A stretch of 64,000 nt of DNA, from assembly GCF_039851975.1 (NCBI RefSeq), contig NZ_CP156660.1, positions 4,159,035 through 4,223,034 of the forward strand, read 5' to 3'. Made by a program: the position numbers and the translations under genes. The notes under the pieces were generated by a model. That model did not search any database, was not told the origin of the DNA, and saw only the letters and a list, made by a program, of their open reading frames with translations. The DNA is from Desulfoscipio sp. XC116. GTDB lineage: Bacteria > Bacillota > Desulfotomaculia > Desulfotomaculales > Desulfallaceae. Of this stretch, positions 24,845-35,240 are shown one piece after another (position 1 is the first letter of the stretch; each line of letters begins with the position of its first letter).

Positions 24845-25750
24845 TTAGGCATAAGCACGCTCAAGACAGAGCAGCGGATCAACCGGGATACCGTTCAGCA
24901 AAACTTCAAAGTGCAGGTGCGGGCCGGTGGAGCGGCCGGTGCTGCCTATCAGAGCGATACGCTGGCCTGCGGATACCCGCTGTCCTTCACTTACCAGCAC
25001 ACGGGAGTTATGCGCGTAGAGAGTGCGCAGCCCATTGCCGTGATCAATAATTACGGCAATGCCGTAGGTGCCTCGCGGACCGGCAAATACGATTTTTCCA
25101 TCTTTAGCCGCCCGCACCGGCTGTCCCTGATCGGCGGCGATATCAATGCCTTCATGCATAGCGCCGTTACGCATGCCATACGGGGAGCTTATCCAGCCCA
25201 CCGCGGGCCAGCTAAGCTGGCTTAAGGGCAATCCACGGGAAACTTGACTGTCTCCCCCACCCTGGCCGGCGGGAATCATTAGCTGTTGCCCGGTCAATAG
25301 ACAGTCCGGGTGACGCAGTTGATTCATCTTCACCAGCTCATCTTCCGAGCATCCGAACCGCAAAGCAATAGAGCTAAGCGTTTCTCCTTTACCTACCTGA
25401 TAAGGTATCGCATTGCCGGGCAGCATGAGTACCTGCCCTTTAACGATACGATCCGCATCGCGCAGGCCATTGATCTCGGCCAGCCGGTCGGCATCAAGGC
25501 CATGCCGCAGGGCAACCTGGCTTAAGGTATCCCCGTTGCGCACAACATAAACCCGCGGCACAGCCACTGCCGGCCGGTCGGATGGCTGCTTCGTCTGCTC
25601 GGATGCCGGTGCTGCAAGATATGGCTTATCCGAGCTTAAAAGCTCGTCCAGCCTGGCCTGGGCCGGTTGATGCACAGCGGCAAGGCAACCCGCCACCAGC
25701 AAGGCGGCCAAACCCGCGGTTATTATATATTTACGTCTGACTGTTAACAT
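24845..25750 (-). CDS. LysM-containing M23 metallopeptidase, probable lipoprotein
   Basis: A 301-residue exported cell-wall hydrolase or its activator. The N-terminus is a lipoprotein signal (hydrophobic stretch ending LVAG then Cys). Two LysM domains follow (VYVVRNGDTLSQVALRHG and YQVGKGETLSSIALRFG), then an M23 domain with HEGIDIA, TYGIAVIIDHGNGLRTLYAH and GPHLHFEV, which supplies the zinc and catalytic histidines. It would cut peptidoglycan cross-links; a role in spore cortex or division is possible but not shown. Confidence 0.9.
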   Translation of the reverse strand: MLTVRRKYIITAGLAALLVAGCLAAVHQPAQARLDELLSSDKPYLAAPASEQTKQPSDRPAVAVPRVYVVRNGDTLSQVALRHGLDADRLAEINGLRDADRIVKGQVLMLPGNAIPYQVGKGETLSSIALRFGCSEDELVKMNQLRHPDCLLTGQQLMIPAGQGGGDSQVSRGLPLSQLSWPAVGWISSPYGMRNGAMHEGIDIAADQGQPVRAAKDGKIVFAGPRGTYGIAVIIDHGNGLRTLYAHNSRVLVSEGQRVSAGQRIALIGSTGRSTGPHLHFEVLLNGIPVDPLLCLERAYA

Positions 25751-25976
25751 TTCTTAATTAACCTCTTCCACAATCTTAATATTACTTTATCTAATTAGGT
25801 TTACCTGTACTTTAAATTATTTCCAGAACAAGTAGCATTTATACCATAATAAGATGTGGTTTGACTTACATAGGCAGCTGTGGGCAAACTGCGGGCAACC
25901 CCCGCTCTGCTTTTCTTGGACCTGCGTAGTAAGGCGAGTTTTAGTTTTCCAGAGGTAAAATAAAGTAAAATATAGT

Positions 25977-26088
25977 GAACTCGTTCGGCTAAAGCTGAAC
26001 ATCGGGGCTTCAGATGAGGATTCTACCCCACCTGAAGTAAAAATAGGAACTCCCACTTATAAGAAGTGGGAGTCTTGGAATTTGATAT
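25977..26088 (+). repeat. Family A structured repeat, copy 4 (complete)
   Basis: The clearest copy. GAACTCGTTCGGCTAAAGC opens it, then TCGGGGCTTCAGAT pairs through CCCCACCTGAAGT, then AAAAATAGGAA, then the perfect hairpin ACTCCCACTT-ATA-AGAAGTGGGAGT, ending CTTGGAATTTGA. It lies between the peptidase and rho genes. Confidence 0.85.
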
Positions 26089-26167
26089 ATATTGGAATAC
26101 ACGATAAGAAAGGAGAGTGAAACAAAATCCAAAATATGAGCATTTAAGCCACCAAGGAGTGAAACGC

Positions 26168-26205
26168 AAAAAAGCCCAGTTTCTGACTTCCGACCGGGCT
26201 TTTTT
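26168..26205 (-). terminator. Terminator after rho (works in both directions)
   Basis: AAAAAAGCCC (26168-26177) pairs with GGGCTTTTTT (26196-26205). On the minus strand the stem is followed by a T run, 75 bp after the rho stop. Confidence 0.85.
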
Positions 26206-26280
26206 GTCTTAATTTATCATATACATCTTAACTTATTATATACAATGGAAGTTATACCCCCAAAACATGGTGTTCGGAGA

Positions 26281-27564
26281 CTATAGACTGGCTGTCCCCG
26301 ATGGGATTGTTTTTTGCCCGCGAATATTACGAAAGGCCCGGAGCAAATCGCCATTGGATTTGGTTTTTTTCAGCCGCTCGGTGATATGTTCCAGTGCTTC
26401 CGCGGGTGAGAGACCGGCGGTTGCTTTGCGAAAATACCAGTTCAGCTCCAGCTCATCTTTGCTTAACAGCAAGTCTTCACGCCGGGTGCCGGAACGCAGC
26501 ACGTCAACCGCCGGGAAAAGCCGCCGCTCAGCCAGACGGCGATCCAAGATAAGCTCCATATTACCCGTACCTTTGAATTCCTCAAAGATTACATCGTCCA
26601 TACGGCTGCCCGTTTCCACCAGCGCGGTGGCTAAAATGGTCAGAGATCCGCCTTCCTCCAAATTGCGGGCGGCCCCAAAAAACCGCTTGGGCCTGTGCAA
26701 AGAAGACGGGTCCACGCCACCGCTCAGCGTGCGGCCGCTGGGCGGTACCACTAAATTATGCGCCCGGGCCAGACGGGTAATACTATCCAGCAGAATCAGC
26801 ACGTCCCGACCATGTTCCACCAGTCGTTTGGCCCGTTCCAGTACCAGATCGGCCACCCGCACATGGTTTTCCGGCGGCTCGTCAAATGTAGAGCTTATGA
26901 CATCGCCGCGCACCGAGCGTTCCATATCGGTAACTTCCTCGGGTCGCTCATCTATAAGCAGCACGATCAGATAAATTTCCGGGTGGTTTGTGGTAACGCT
27001 ATTGGCTATCGCCTTTAATAACACGGTTTTACCCGCCTTGGGCGGCGATACCAAAAGTCCGCGCTGACCTTTACCAATGGGAGCAATTAAATCGATAATC
27101 CGTGTGGAGAGTCTATCTTTATCAGTTTCCAGAGTAATCCGCTCTTGGGGGAATAGAGGGGTAAGTCCGGCAAAATGCAGTCTTTTGGCAGCTTCCTCGG
27201 GGTCGGCATTGTTAACCTGCCCAACACGCAACAATGCCGAATAGCGTTCAGTGTCCTTGGGACCGCGGATTTGCCCGGCTACCAGGTCACCGGTACGCAA
27301 GTCAAATCGTCTGATCTGGGAAGATGAAACATAAATGTCATCATAACTGCGCAAAAAATGGCCGGGTCTTAAAAAACCGTAACCGTCCGGAAGTATCTCC
27401 AACACACCGCTGGAATGCTGCAGCTCGCTTTTCTCCATCTGCGCCCTGACAATTTCAGCAACCAATTCTTTTTTACGCAACCGGGAGCACCCGGTGAGCT
27501 CAAGTTCCTTGGCCAAGGCATACAATTCCGCCAATGTTTTATTTTCCAATTCATTATAATTCAA
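26281..27564 (-). CDS. rho: Transcription termination factor Rho
   Basis: A 427-residue hexameric RNA helicase. It has the N-terminal helix domain, the cold-shock-like RNA-binding domain ([15 protein letters not shown]), and the ATPase core with Walker [12 protein letters not shown], the [11 protein letters not shown] segment and the Q/R-loop region [21 protein letters not shown] leaves no spacing to the ATG at 27570 but 6 bases to the TTG at 27564, which is preferred. Confidence 0.96.
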   Translation of the reverse strand: MNYNELENKTLAELYALAKELELTGCSRLRKKELVAEIVRAQMEKSELQHSSGVLEILPDGYGFLRPGHFLRSYDDIYVSSSQIRRFDLRTGDLVAGQIRGPKDTERYSALLRVGQVNNADPEEAAKRLHFAGLTPLFPQERITLETDKDRLSTRIIDLIAPIGKGQRGLLVSPPKAGKTVLLKAIANSVTTNHPEIYLIVLLIDERPEEVTDMERSVRGDVISSTFDEPPENHVRVADLVLERAKRLVEHGRDVLILLDSITRLARAHNLVVPPSGRTLSGGVDPSSLHRPKRFFGAARNLEEGGSLTILATALVETGSRMDDVIFEEFKGTGNMELILDRRLAERRLFPAVDVLRSGTRREDLLLSKDELELNWYFRKATAGLSPAEALEHITERLKKTKSNGDLLRAFRNIRGQKTIPSGTASL

Positions 27565-27589
27565 GGGCATCCCACCTAATCAAAATTAT

Positions 27590-28063
27590 TTAGTATTTCA
27601 TTTCTTTGCGCTTCATGGCTTTACGAGAATGTCTGAGCACCAGCAGGCGCCGTACCACAAAATATAGCGCCAGCCAGGCTATTATAGAATTTACCACCGC
27701 TCCCACCAAGAAAGGGACACCCAATTGCAGCAACTGGTCCACCCAATGACCGGGCGTGCCCGTCACCGCGACAACCGCCAGATCCTCGGGTAATTTAAAG
27801 CCCAGCAGCAGATTGCCCGTGGCTACGTTTAACAGATAGAAAAAGGGGACCGCCCACTTAAAGAATGCGGCCGCCAGGGCACCGGCCAAACCATTACCGC
27901 CTGCCACCCGTGCTACCAGATAAGCTATGGGAATGCTGATGATAGGAATAGGTAAAAAATCAAGGGCAACTCCGAGGGCTGCGCCACGGGCCACCTTGGT
28001 GGGCGCATCCGGCAGGTCCATTACCCGGTTGTAATAACTTCTGAGGCGCCCTATGATTTTCAA
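27590..28063 (-). CDS. DUF2062 membrane protein
   Basis: A 157-residue integral membrane protein with the DUF2062 pattern (ARGAALGVALDFLPIPIISI near the N-terminus, then three further helices). Function is unknown. The TTG at 28063 gives MKIIGRLRSYYN and has AAGGAGG 9 bases upstream; longer frames overlap the transaldolase gene. It lies 14 bp after that gene and is read with it. Confidence 0.8.
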   Translation of the reverse strand: MKIIGRLRSYYNRVMDLPDAPTKVARGAALGVALDFLPIPIISIPIAYLVARVAGGNGLAGALAAAFFKWAVPFFYLLNVATGNLLLGFKLPEDLAVVAVTGTPGHWVDQLLQLGVPFLVGAVVNSIIAWLALYFVVRRLLVLRHSRKAMKRKEMKY

Positions 28064-28077
28064 GGGGATATTCCTCC

Positions 28078-28725
28078 TTACTTTTTGGGCACTTTCGCCC
28101 AATCCGACAAAAATTTTTCGATACCTAAATCGGTCAGGGGATGTTTTAGCATTTGCAGCAGCACCTTATAAGGCACGGTGGCAATATGCGCACCGGCCAG
28201 GGCCGATTGCGTCACATGCATGGGATGTCTGATGCTGGCGGAGATAATTTGCGTTTCCAAGCCGTGCAGGTCATAGATCTCAGTAATGTCCTTGACAAGC
28301 TCCAAACCGTCGTAACCGATATCATCCAGACGGCCGACAAACGGGCTGACGTAAGTTGCCCCGGCCAGAGCGGCCAGCAGGGCCTGGTTGGCAGAAAAGA
28401 TCAAAGTAACGTTGGTTTTAATACCTTTTTGCGCCAGCGCACTTACAGCTTTCAGACCTTCACCGTTCATGGGTATCTTAACCACTATATTAGGATGAAT
28501 GGCCGCCAATTCTTCGGCCTCGGCAATCATAGGCCCGGCCTCAATACTCACTGCCTCGGCACTGATGGGACCGTCTACAATAGCCGTTATTTCCCGGACC
28601 ACCGCAACAAAGTCCCGTCCTTCCCGGGCAATTAACGACGGGTTAGTAGTTACACCGCTGATCACACCCAATTCATTAGCCAACCTGATCTCATCCACAT
28701 TGGCGGAATCTATGAATAGTTTTAT
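28078..28725 (-). CDS. Transaldolase (fructose-6-phosphate aldolase/TalC type), likely AUA start
   Basis: A 215-residue class I aldolase with Schiff-base lysine in [12 protein letters not shown] and family signatures [14 protein letters not shown] and [14 protein letters not shown]. Relatives begin M-K-x-F-I-D-x-A-N. Here the frame reads [14 protein letters not shown] with ATA in the first position (28723-28725), 9 bases after GGAGG. No ATG, GTG or TTG precedes this in a useful place, and the next possible start (GTG 28698) would remove the first beta strand and has no ribosome site. Either AUA is used or the genome carries a point change. Confidence 0.85.
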   Translation of the reverse strand: MKLFIDSANVDEIRLANELGVISGVTTNPSLIAREGRDFVAVVREITAIVDGPISAEAVSIEAGPMIAEAEELAAIHPNIVVKIPMNGEGLKAVSALAQKGIKTNVTLIFSANQALLAALAGATYVSPFVGRLDDIGYDGLELVKDITEIYDLHGLETQIISASIRHPMHVTQSALAGAHIATVPYKVLLQMLKHPLTDLGIEKFLSDWAKVPKK

Positions 28726-28843
28726 TTTAAGACACCTCCATAATGGTTATCGGACGTCTGGAACGCCTGATGTCATTATAACCTTTTGCATTGGTATTTA
28801 ACGAACTATACACTCAATGCGGTGTCAAAAAGTAAATCTACGC

Positions 28844-29698
28844 TTAAGCTTTACCGGAGCTGCCGAAAATCCTTATTTTTTCCCTAATTAGCTCCACCGC
28901 CGCTTCCCGGGCGGGACCCAATATCTTGCGCGGATCTATTTCATCAGGATATTCGTCAATAACTTCCCGGCAACGATCCACAAAAGCTTCACGGATATTA
29001 GTGTCAATGTTTACTTTACATACACCCAGGCGAATAGCTTCCCGAACGGCTTCTTCGGGCACCCCCGAGGAACCGTGCAGCACAATGGGGATGTTTACCA
29101 GGGAACGTATCTTTTCCAGCCGGGCAAAATCCAACTTGGGCTCGCCCTTGTAACGGCCATGGGCGGTACCGATGGCAATGGCCAGCGCATCCACTTCGGT
29201 TTCCTGCACAAAAACCCGGGCTTCTTCAGGATCAGTAAAGAAGGCATCGGCGGCGTTGACATGAATGTCGTCCTCTGTACCGCCTATTTTCCCCAACTCC
29301 GCCTCAACGGAAACACCCACAGCCCTGGCGGCCTCTACAACCCGCCTGGTCAAAGCAATATTATCTTTCAGCGAGTGCTTGGAGCCGTCGATCATCACGG
29401 ATGAAAATCCGGATCTAATGCAGCGCATCACCTGCTCAAAACTGGTACCGTGATCCAAGTGCAGCGCCACGGGCACACTGACCATAGCTGCGGCAACATT
29501 GGCCATGGCAGTGATATATTCAATTCCGGCATATTTTATAGCCCCCTGGCTGGCCTGCATAATAACCGGCGCTTTTTCAGCTTCGGCAGCGGCTGCAATA
29601 GCCTGTACAATCTCCATATTATTGCAGTTGAAAGCACCAACCGCATAACCGCCCGCCTGCGCCTCTTTCAATAATGTACTTACTGGAACCAAACTCAT
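28844..29698 (-). CDS. fba: Class II fructose-1,6-bisphosphate aldolase
   Basis: A 284-residue zinc aldolase of glycolysis and gluconeogenesis. LHLDHGTSFEQV carries zinc ligands and the catalytic aspartate region; VEAELGKIGGTED and IVLHGSSGVPEE complete the active site. The ATG at 29698 lies 7 bases after AGGAGG; the ATG two codons upstream is too close. It is followed by the transaldolase gene, a common pair. Confidence 0.95.
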   Translation of the reverse strand: MSLVPVSTLLKEAQAGGYAVGAFNCNNMEIVQAIAAAAEAEKAPVIMQASQGAIKYAGIEYITAMANVAAAMVSVPVALHLDHGTSFEQVMRCIRSGFSSVMIDGSKHSLKDNIALTRRVVEAARAVGVSVEAELGKIGGTEDDIHVNAADAFFTDPEEARVFVQETEVDALAIAIGTAHGRYKGEPKLDFARLEKIRSLVNIPIVLHGSSGVPEEAVREAIRLGVCKVNIDTNIREAFVDRCREVIDEYPDEIDPRKILGPAREAAVELIREKIRIFGSSGKA

Positions 29699-29886
29699 GC
29701 ACATTCCTCCTCACAATGTATATACATTATTGTACCTGAATTTTATGTATATCCGGTAAGATAATTTACCAACAAAAACCTGCACAATATAACATTATAA
29801 ATATGCTCCGGATAAATATGCTCCGGCACAATATTCACGAAACTTTACACGTGACAAATTATAAAATTATGTGCTAAAAGTATTAT

Positions 29887-29904
29887 ACACCCCTTAAGGG
29901 GTGT
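29887..29904. terminator. Perfect 18-bp palindrome, possible terminator
   Basis: ACACCCCTTAAGGGGTGT is fully symmetric and lies 10 bp after the stop of the 29914-30597 gene. On the plus strand it is followed by TTTT; on the minus strand only a weak T-rich stretch follows. Confidence 0.5.
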
Positions 29905-29913
29905 TTTATCATA

Positions 29914-30597
29914 TTATTTGCGCCTGCGTTTTGATCTTTTACCGGTTTTTGTCGTGCTGGACAGACTGTCCAGGCATTCAAAACCGTTGCGCGTAAGTTC
30001 AATGGTTTCAACCTCTTTAATAACCCGCAAGTCATCATCTGTTTCCGCATAAATAATATTTACGCTGTCGCAATCTTTGCAATGCAGTTCCAGACGATCG
30101 GGGAATATATCCACTTCCACGTCATGATTTCCGCACTCGCAATATAATGATCCCCGCTCAGCAATGTCATGCAGACAATTAAGCACCTCATACATTATTT
30201 CCGAGTTGTGGAAATACTCATCTTCCGCCTCGAACTCATCCACCAGCCCGTCTATGGTTTCCTGCTGAGCGGCAGCCAAAGCCTCAACCTCATCACCAGG
30301 TCCGATGTAGCCCAATTCAAGACCGGTTTCATGGCAAAAAAGATAATTCACTTCGCCGGACCATAGCATCCTTGAGCTTAAAGCGCGTACATGTTTGCCT
30401 TCACAAACCACACAGGGCACCTGCAACCAATAGTTTTTACGGTCTTTAGTGGTTACGACAAGCTTTACAAAGCCACATGAACATATAATCTCAACCCTTT
30501 TCCGGCCACTAAAATTAAAACGAGAGAGATTATGATAGTCCAACTTTCCACATTCAGGGCACCGCATGGCTAGTAGCGTATCGGTAACTATAATCAT
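29914..30597 (-). CDS. Uncharacterised protein with several zinc-ribbon-like cysteine pairs
   Basis: A 227-residue soluble protein that I do not recognise. It has CPECGK near the N-terminus with CSCGF 25 residues on, a CVVC pair, and a C-terminal CECGN...CKDC pair, so two or three zinc ribbons are likely. A highly acidic middle region (about residues 110-150) and a very basic tail (TKTGKRSKRRRK) suggest nucleic-acid or protein binding. It lies between fba and a Spo0F-like gene. GGAGG lies 6 bases before the ATG. Confidence 0.7.
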   Translation of the reverse strand: MIIVTDTLLAMRCPECGKLDYHNLSRFNFSGRKRVEIICSCGFVKLVVTTKDRKNYWLQVPCVVCEGKHVRALSSRMLWSGEVNYLFCHETGLELGYIGPGDEVEALAAAQQETIDGLVDEFEAEDEYFHNSEIMYEVLNCLHDIAERGSLYCECGNHDVEVDIFPDRLELHCKDCDSVNIIYAETDDDLRVIKEVETIELTRNGFECLDSLSSTTKTGKRSKRRRK

Positions 30598-30678
30598 GGT
30601 TATCCTCCTGCCCTATATGTTTAATTATTTTTAGCTATTCGACGCAGTAATATATAAATCCTTTTTCTCGCGCTTAAA

Positions 30679-31086
30679 CTAGCCATGAATGGTTTGTGAC
30701 AAAAGATCATAGTCATCTGACAGGTTAACCCGCACTAATTTACGCAAGTCATCCAAATCAAAAGGCTTGCTGATATGTTGGACCGGCCCGGTTCCGTAAC
30801 CGGTATCCCCTGCTATATTCAATTCATCATAAGCAGTCATCATCACTACCGGCACATCGCCATTTATTTTCCTGATTTCTTTCAAAGTATCCAGGCCGTT
30901 CATCCCGGGCATTTTTACGTCCAACAAAATAAGGCGATATTTATTCCGACTTAGCTTTTCCACTGCCTCAAGACCGCCGGCAGCCTGATCAATCATATAC
31001 CCTTCACCAAATAAAGTCTCGCAAATTAACCTGCGTAAACCGGCTTGGTCATCAACAACAAGTATGTCATACTTTTGACCAGGCAT
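30679..31086 (-). CDS. spo0F: Single-domain response regulator (Spo0F-like)
   Basis: A 135-residue receiver domain without output domain. It has the acidic pair VVDD, the phospho-acceptor aspartate in LILLDVKMPGMNG, the switch threonine MTAYDE and the invariant lysine in SKPFD. The MTAYDEL and KPFDLDDLR segments resemble Spo0F, the phosphorelay intermediate. Position next to fba and pyrG is the usual place of spo0F in Firmicutes. Start at 31086 is set by GGGGG 8 bases upstream. Confidence 0.85.
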   Translation of the reverse strand: MPGQKYDILVVDDQAGLRRLICETLFGEGYMIDQAAGGLEAVEKLSRNKYRLILLDVKMPGMNGLDTLKEIRKINGDVPVVMMTAYDELNIAGDTGYGTGPVQHISKPFDLDDLRKLVRVNLSDDYDLLSQTIHG

Positions 31087-31172
31087 ATTGTATGCCCCCA
31101 TTCTATTATATTTTTAATATATATTTTTAAATAATTTTTCGCCGATGCTTTGAAAAAACCTGCATATAATTG

Positions 31173-31982
31173 CTAAATAATACGCGAACTCATGGTGTTT
31201 GACGCAACGGTGGCGATGAAGATTACAGTCACCAGAACTAAGGATAACAGCATTAACCAGGGAGTCATAACGGTGAGCACCGCTCTGCCCGTGCTTAGGT
31301 GATGCACTTCCCGCAGTCCGATAATCAGTAATATAATTCCCCAGACATATAACCCCAGGGTTAACAGCCCGGTTACAAAATCAAACAGCTGCCCGGCATC
31401 AACCAGACCCATGATTATTTGTACCGGTATCATAAATACCGCGGGCAATGCGGCCGCTCCATACACGGTAAAAACACCGCGCGCGGAGCCGCTGCCACCG
31501 TATAATTCCGCCAGCAGATGCAATAAACCGGCCATAAAAAACCATTTAATTATACCAAACAGAAAAACGGCCGCGGTACCGAATGATTGTATAAAATGGC
31601 CTGCGCCGGCCAGCCCGGGTACTTCGTCCAAATTTAATTTATCAAGATATACCGGGGTAGTTAAAATGCTTGTTAAAGACTCCGCCAGGCTGAGCGCCAC
31701 AAAAATAATTACAATAGCAATAACGGGGGGTCTTGGGGCAAAACCGGCAAATGTCCGTGCCGGCTCAAAAAGAACTCCATAAAAAATGTCCAAGATGTTA
31801 TTTTTAGTTTGTTCATTATTAACGATATTGTCCTTTTGCTCCACCGGGTATACATTTTTCCCATTATTATCATCCGGAGCGACCGGGTCCGTGACCGGCA
31901 TATTTCTCTCATCTGCCGGTATGCGGCAAACCGGTGGTTCGGTCTGCCGGACTTGGTCGTTACTGTTTTGCGGGTTATCCAT
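31173..31982 (-). CDS. Yip1-domain membrane protein
   Basis: A 269-residue protein with a 65-residue hydrophilic, Asn/Asp-rich N-terminus and about five membrane helices. DIFYGVLFEPARTFAGF just before the first helix is typical of the Yip1 family (a short membrane-entry segment with P and F). Function in bacteria is unknown. Start ATG has GGGAGG 5 bases upstream. Confidence 0.75.
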   Translation of the reverse strand: MDNPQNSNDQVRQTEPPVCRIPADERNMPVTDPVAPDDNNGKNVYPVEQKDNIVNNEQTKNNILDIFYGVLFEPARTFAGFAPRPPVIAIVIIFVALSLAESLTSILTTPVYLDKLNLDEVPGLAGAGHFIQSFGTAAVFLFGIIKWFFMAGLLHLLAELYGGSGSARGVFTVYGAAALPAVFMIPVQIIMGLVDAGQLFDFVTGLLTLGLYVWGIILLIIGLREVHHLSTGRAVLTVMTPWLMLLSLVLVTVIFIATVASNTMSSRII

Positions 31983-32092
31983 TTATACCTCCCTTAAAGC
32001 ACCTTTAGTTAATACCGCGGCGCAATGCGGCGCAAATTACTTTTTGAGCGGAGCTTTCGCTGTCCCGATAGGGTGCCGGCTAAACGGCGCCG

Positions 32093-33034
32093 CTATTTGA
32101 GTCGCATACTTTGCGCCTGCCCCGTCTGCAGCTTGTCAAACAGCAGCAAAGCCCACGGGTAAATTGAAGAAGACTCGCTCTGCATGCCGCTCAACATGCC
32201 CCACCAAGGATAATCGGGCGATAAGCTAATCACTTCGGGCTCTCCCTTGATGCCGGCTAAATCGGCCGCCATATCCAGAGCATCATAGTAATTGCCCAAA
32301 TCGTCCACAAGACCGTTGTCCAGCGCCTGGCTGCCTGTAAAAATCCGCCCGTCGGCCAGTTCCCGCACTTGAGCCTGGTCTATGCCCCTGCCTTCGGATA
32401 CCGTGGCTACAAACTGTTTATACATATCGTCTACCATACTTTGAAAAATCTGTTGTTCCTGTTCGGTAACTACCCGGGAGGATGATCCCATATCCTTGTG
32501 CGGGCCGCTTTTAAAAACCACGGAATCCATGCCCAGCTTCTCGTAAAGCCCCTGCAAATTTTGGGTCTCCATAATTACCCCAATACTGCCGGTAATAGTA
32601 CCGGGATTGGCTACTATTTTGTCACACCGGCAGGCAATCCAATATCCTCCCGAAGCCGCCACATCACCCATGGAAGCAACGACTTTCTTACCTGCTTTAC
32701 GCAGCCGGTCCACCTCCAGAGCAATTTCCTGCGATCCTCCCGTCGTACCGCCGGGTGTATTCAGCCGCAGCACCACCGCTTTAATGGCGGGGTCATCCGC
32801 GGCCCGGCGCAATTGCTCCATGATAACATCCGAACCGGCCGCGGCGGAGAATAAACTACTGGAATCAACACCGCTCACAATCGTACCATTGATTTGAATA
32901 ACCCCTATCACGCCATCGGAACCGCGTTTTCCGTAGTAATCTTTACCATCGCCTTTACCATACAGAGCCGCGGCCATAATCGACAGCAGGGCTATGCCTA
33001 TAATAAGACCGGCTACCACTTTACGTTTGAGCAT
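32093..33034 (-). CDS. sppA: Signal peptide peptidase SppA
   Basis: A 313-residue membrane-anchored serine protease of the SppA S49 family that degrades cleaved signal peptides. An N-terminal anchor (VVAGLIIGIALLSIMAAAL) is followed by the domain with the nucleophile serine in GDVAASGGYWIACRCDKI and the lysine of the dyad in the VVFKSGPHKDMGS region. Length fits the short Gram-positive form. Confidence 0.92.
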   Translation of the reverse strand: MLKRKVVAGLIIGIALLSIMAAALYGKGDGKDYYGKRGSDGVIGVIQINGTIVSGVDSSSLFSAAAGSDVIMEQLRRAADDPAIKAVVLRLNTPGGTTGGSQEIALEVDRLRKAGKKVVASMGDVAASGGYWIACRCDKIVANPGTITGSIGVIMETQNLQGLYEKLGMDSVVFKSGPHKDMGSSSRVVTEQEQQIFQSMVDDMYKQFVATVSEGRGIDQAQVRELADGRIFTGSQALDNGLVDDLGNYYDALDMAADLAGIKGEPEVISLSPDYPWWGMLSGMQSESSSIYPWALLLFDKLQTGQAQSMRLK

Positions 33035-33158
33035 AGTTCACAACCTTTCCCAATTATATATAAAATATAGACACACCGGTACTGATCAATATTATATGAA
33101 GAACAACCGGCTGACTTACTGCCGGCATTTTCAAAATTTGTTTTATTAGGCCAATATG

Positions 33159-33190
33159 CAAAAAAAGCTTTGGATAATTCACCAAAGCTT
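33159..33190 (-). terminator. Terminator after pyrG
   Basis: AAGCTTTGG and CCAAAGCTT form a perfect 9-bp stem with an 8-nt loop; on the minus strand TTTTT follows. It lies in the 322-bp gap between pyrG and sppA, which otherwise holds no gene. Confidence 0.75.
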
Positions 33191-33356
33191 AACAATAACA
33201 CATTCTTAAAAATAATAGATTACGGTTATTGTTCATTATATAACATTTGACTGTATTGTCCATATAGGATAAATGAACTATATTCAGGCTGAAATCCCAG
33301 CTTCTAACTTATTAGTTTATGAATTTCTGCAATTTCCAGCTTATTGCATTCAACCT

Positions 33357-35003
<1,647 letters not shown>

Positions 35004-35064
35004 CTATATATTCTATACATGCCGGCCTGACATGTCAATACCGGTCGTCAGGCGCCAGAGGCCG

Positions 35065-35229
35065 TCATTCCCAAATCAGCAGGCGGGCAGCCGCCATATA
35101 ACCCAGAAACAGCCCCACAATGCCCATTACGCCGGCAAAGGTGGGCGGCGCGGGTACAGGCAGCTTGAACTTGGCAAAAACAAAGCCCACCGCAAACCCG
35201 GCCAAGGTGGTTATAATCACCTCACGCAT
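35065..35229 (-). CDS. XapX-domain small membrane protein
   Basis: A 54-residue protein with two helices and the XapX pattern (LAGFAVGFVFAKFKLPVPAP then FAGVMGIVGLFLGYMAA). It was found by reading the gap between argS and pyrG. GGGGGG lies 5 bases upstream of the ATG. Function is unknown; XapX proteins occur singly or fused to transporters. It is 11 bp downstream of argS and probably co-transcribed. Confidence 0.75.
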   Translation of the reverse strand: MREVIITTLAGFAVGFVFAKFKLPVPAPPTFAGVMGIVGLFLGYMAAARLLIWE

Positions 35230-35240
35230 AAGTACCCCCC

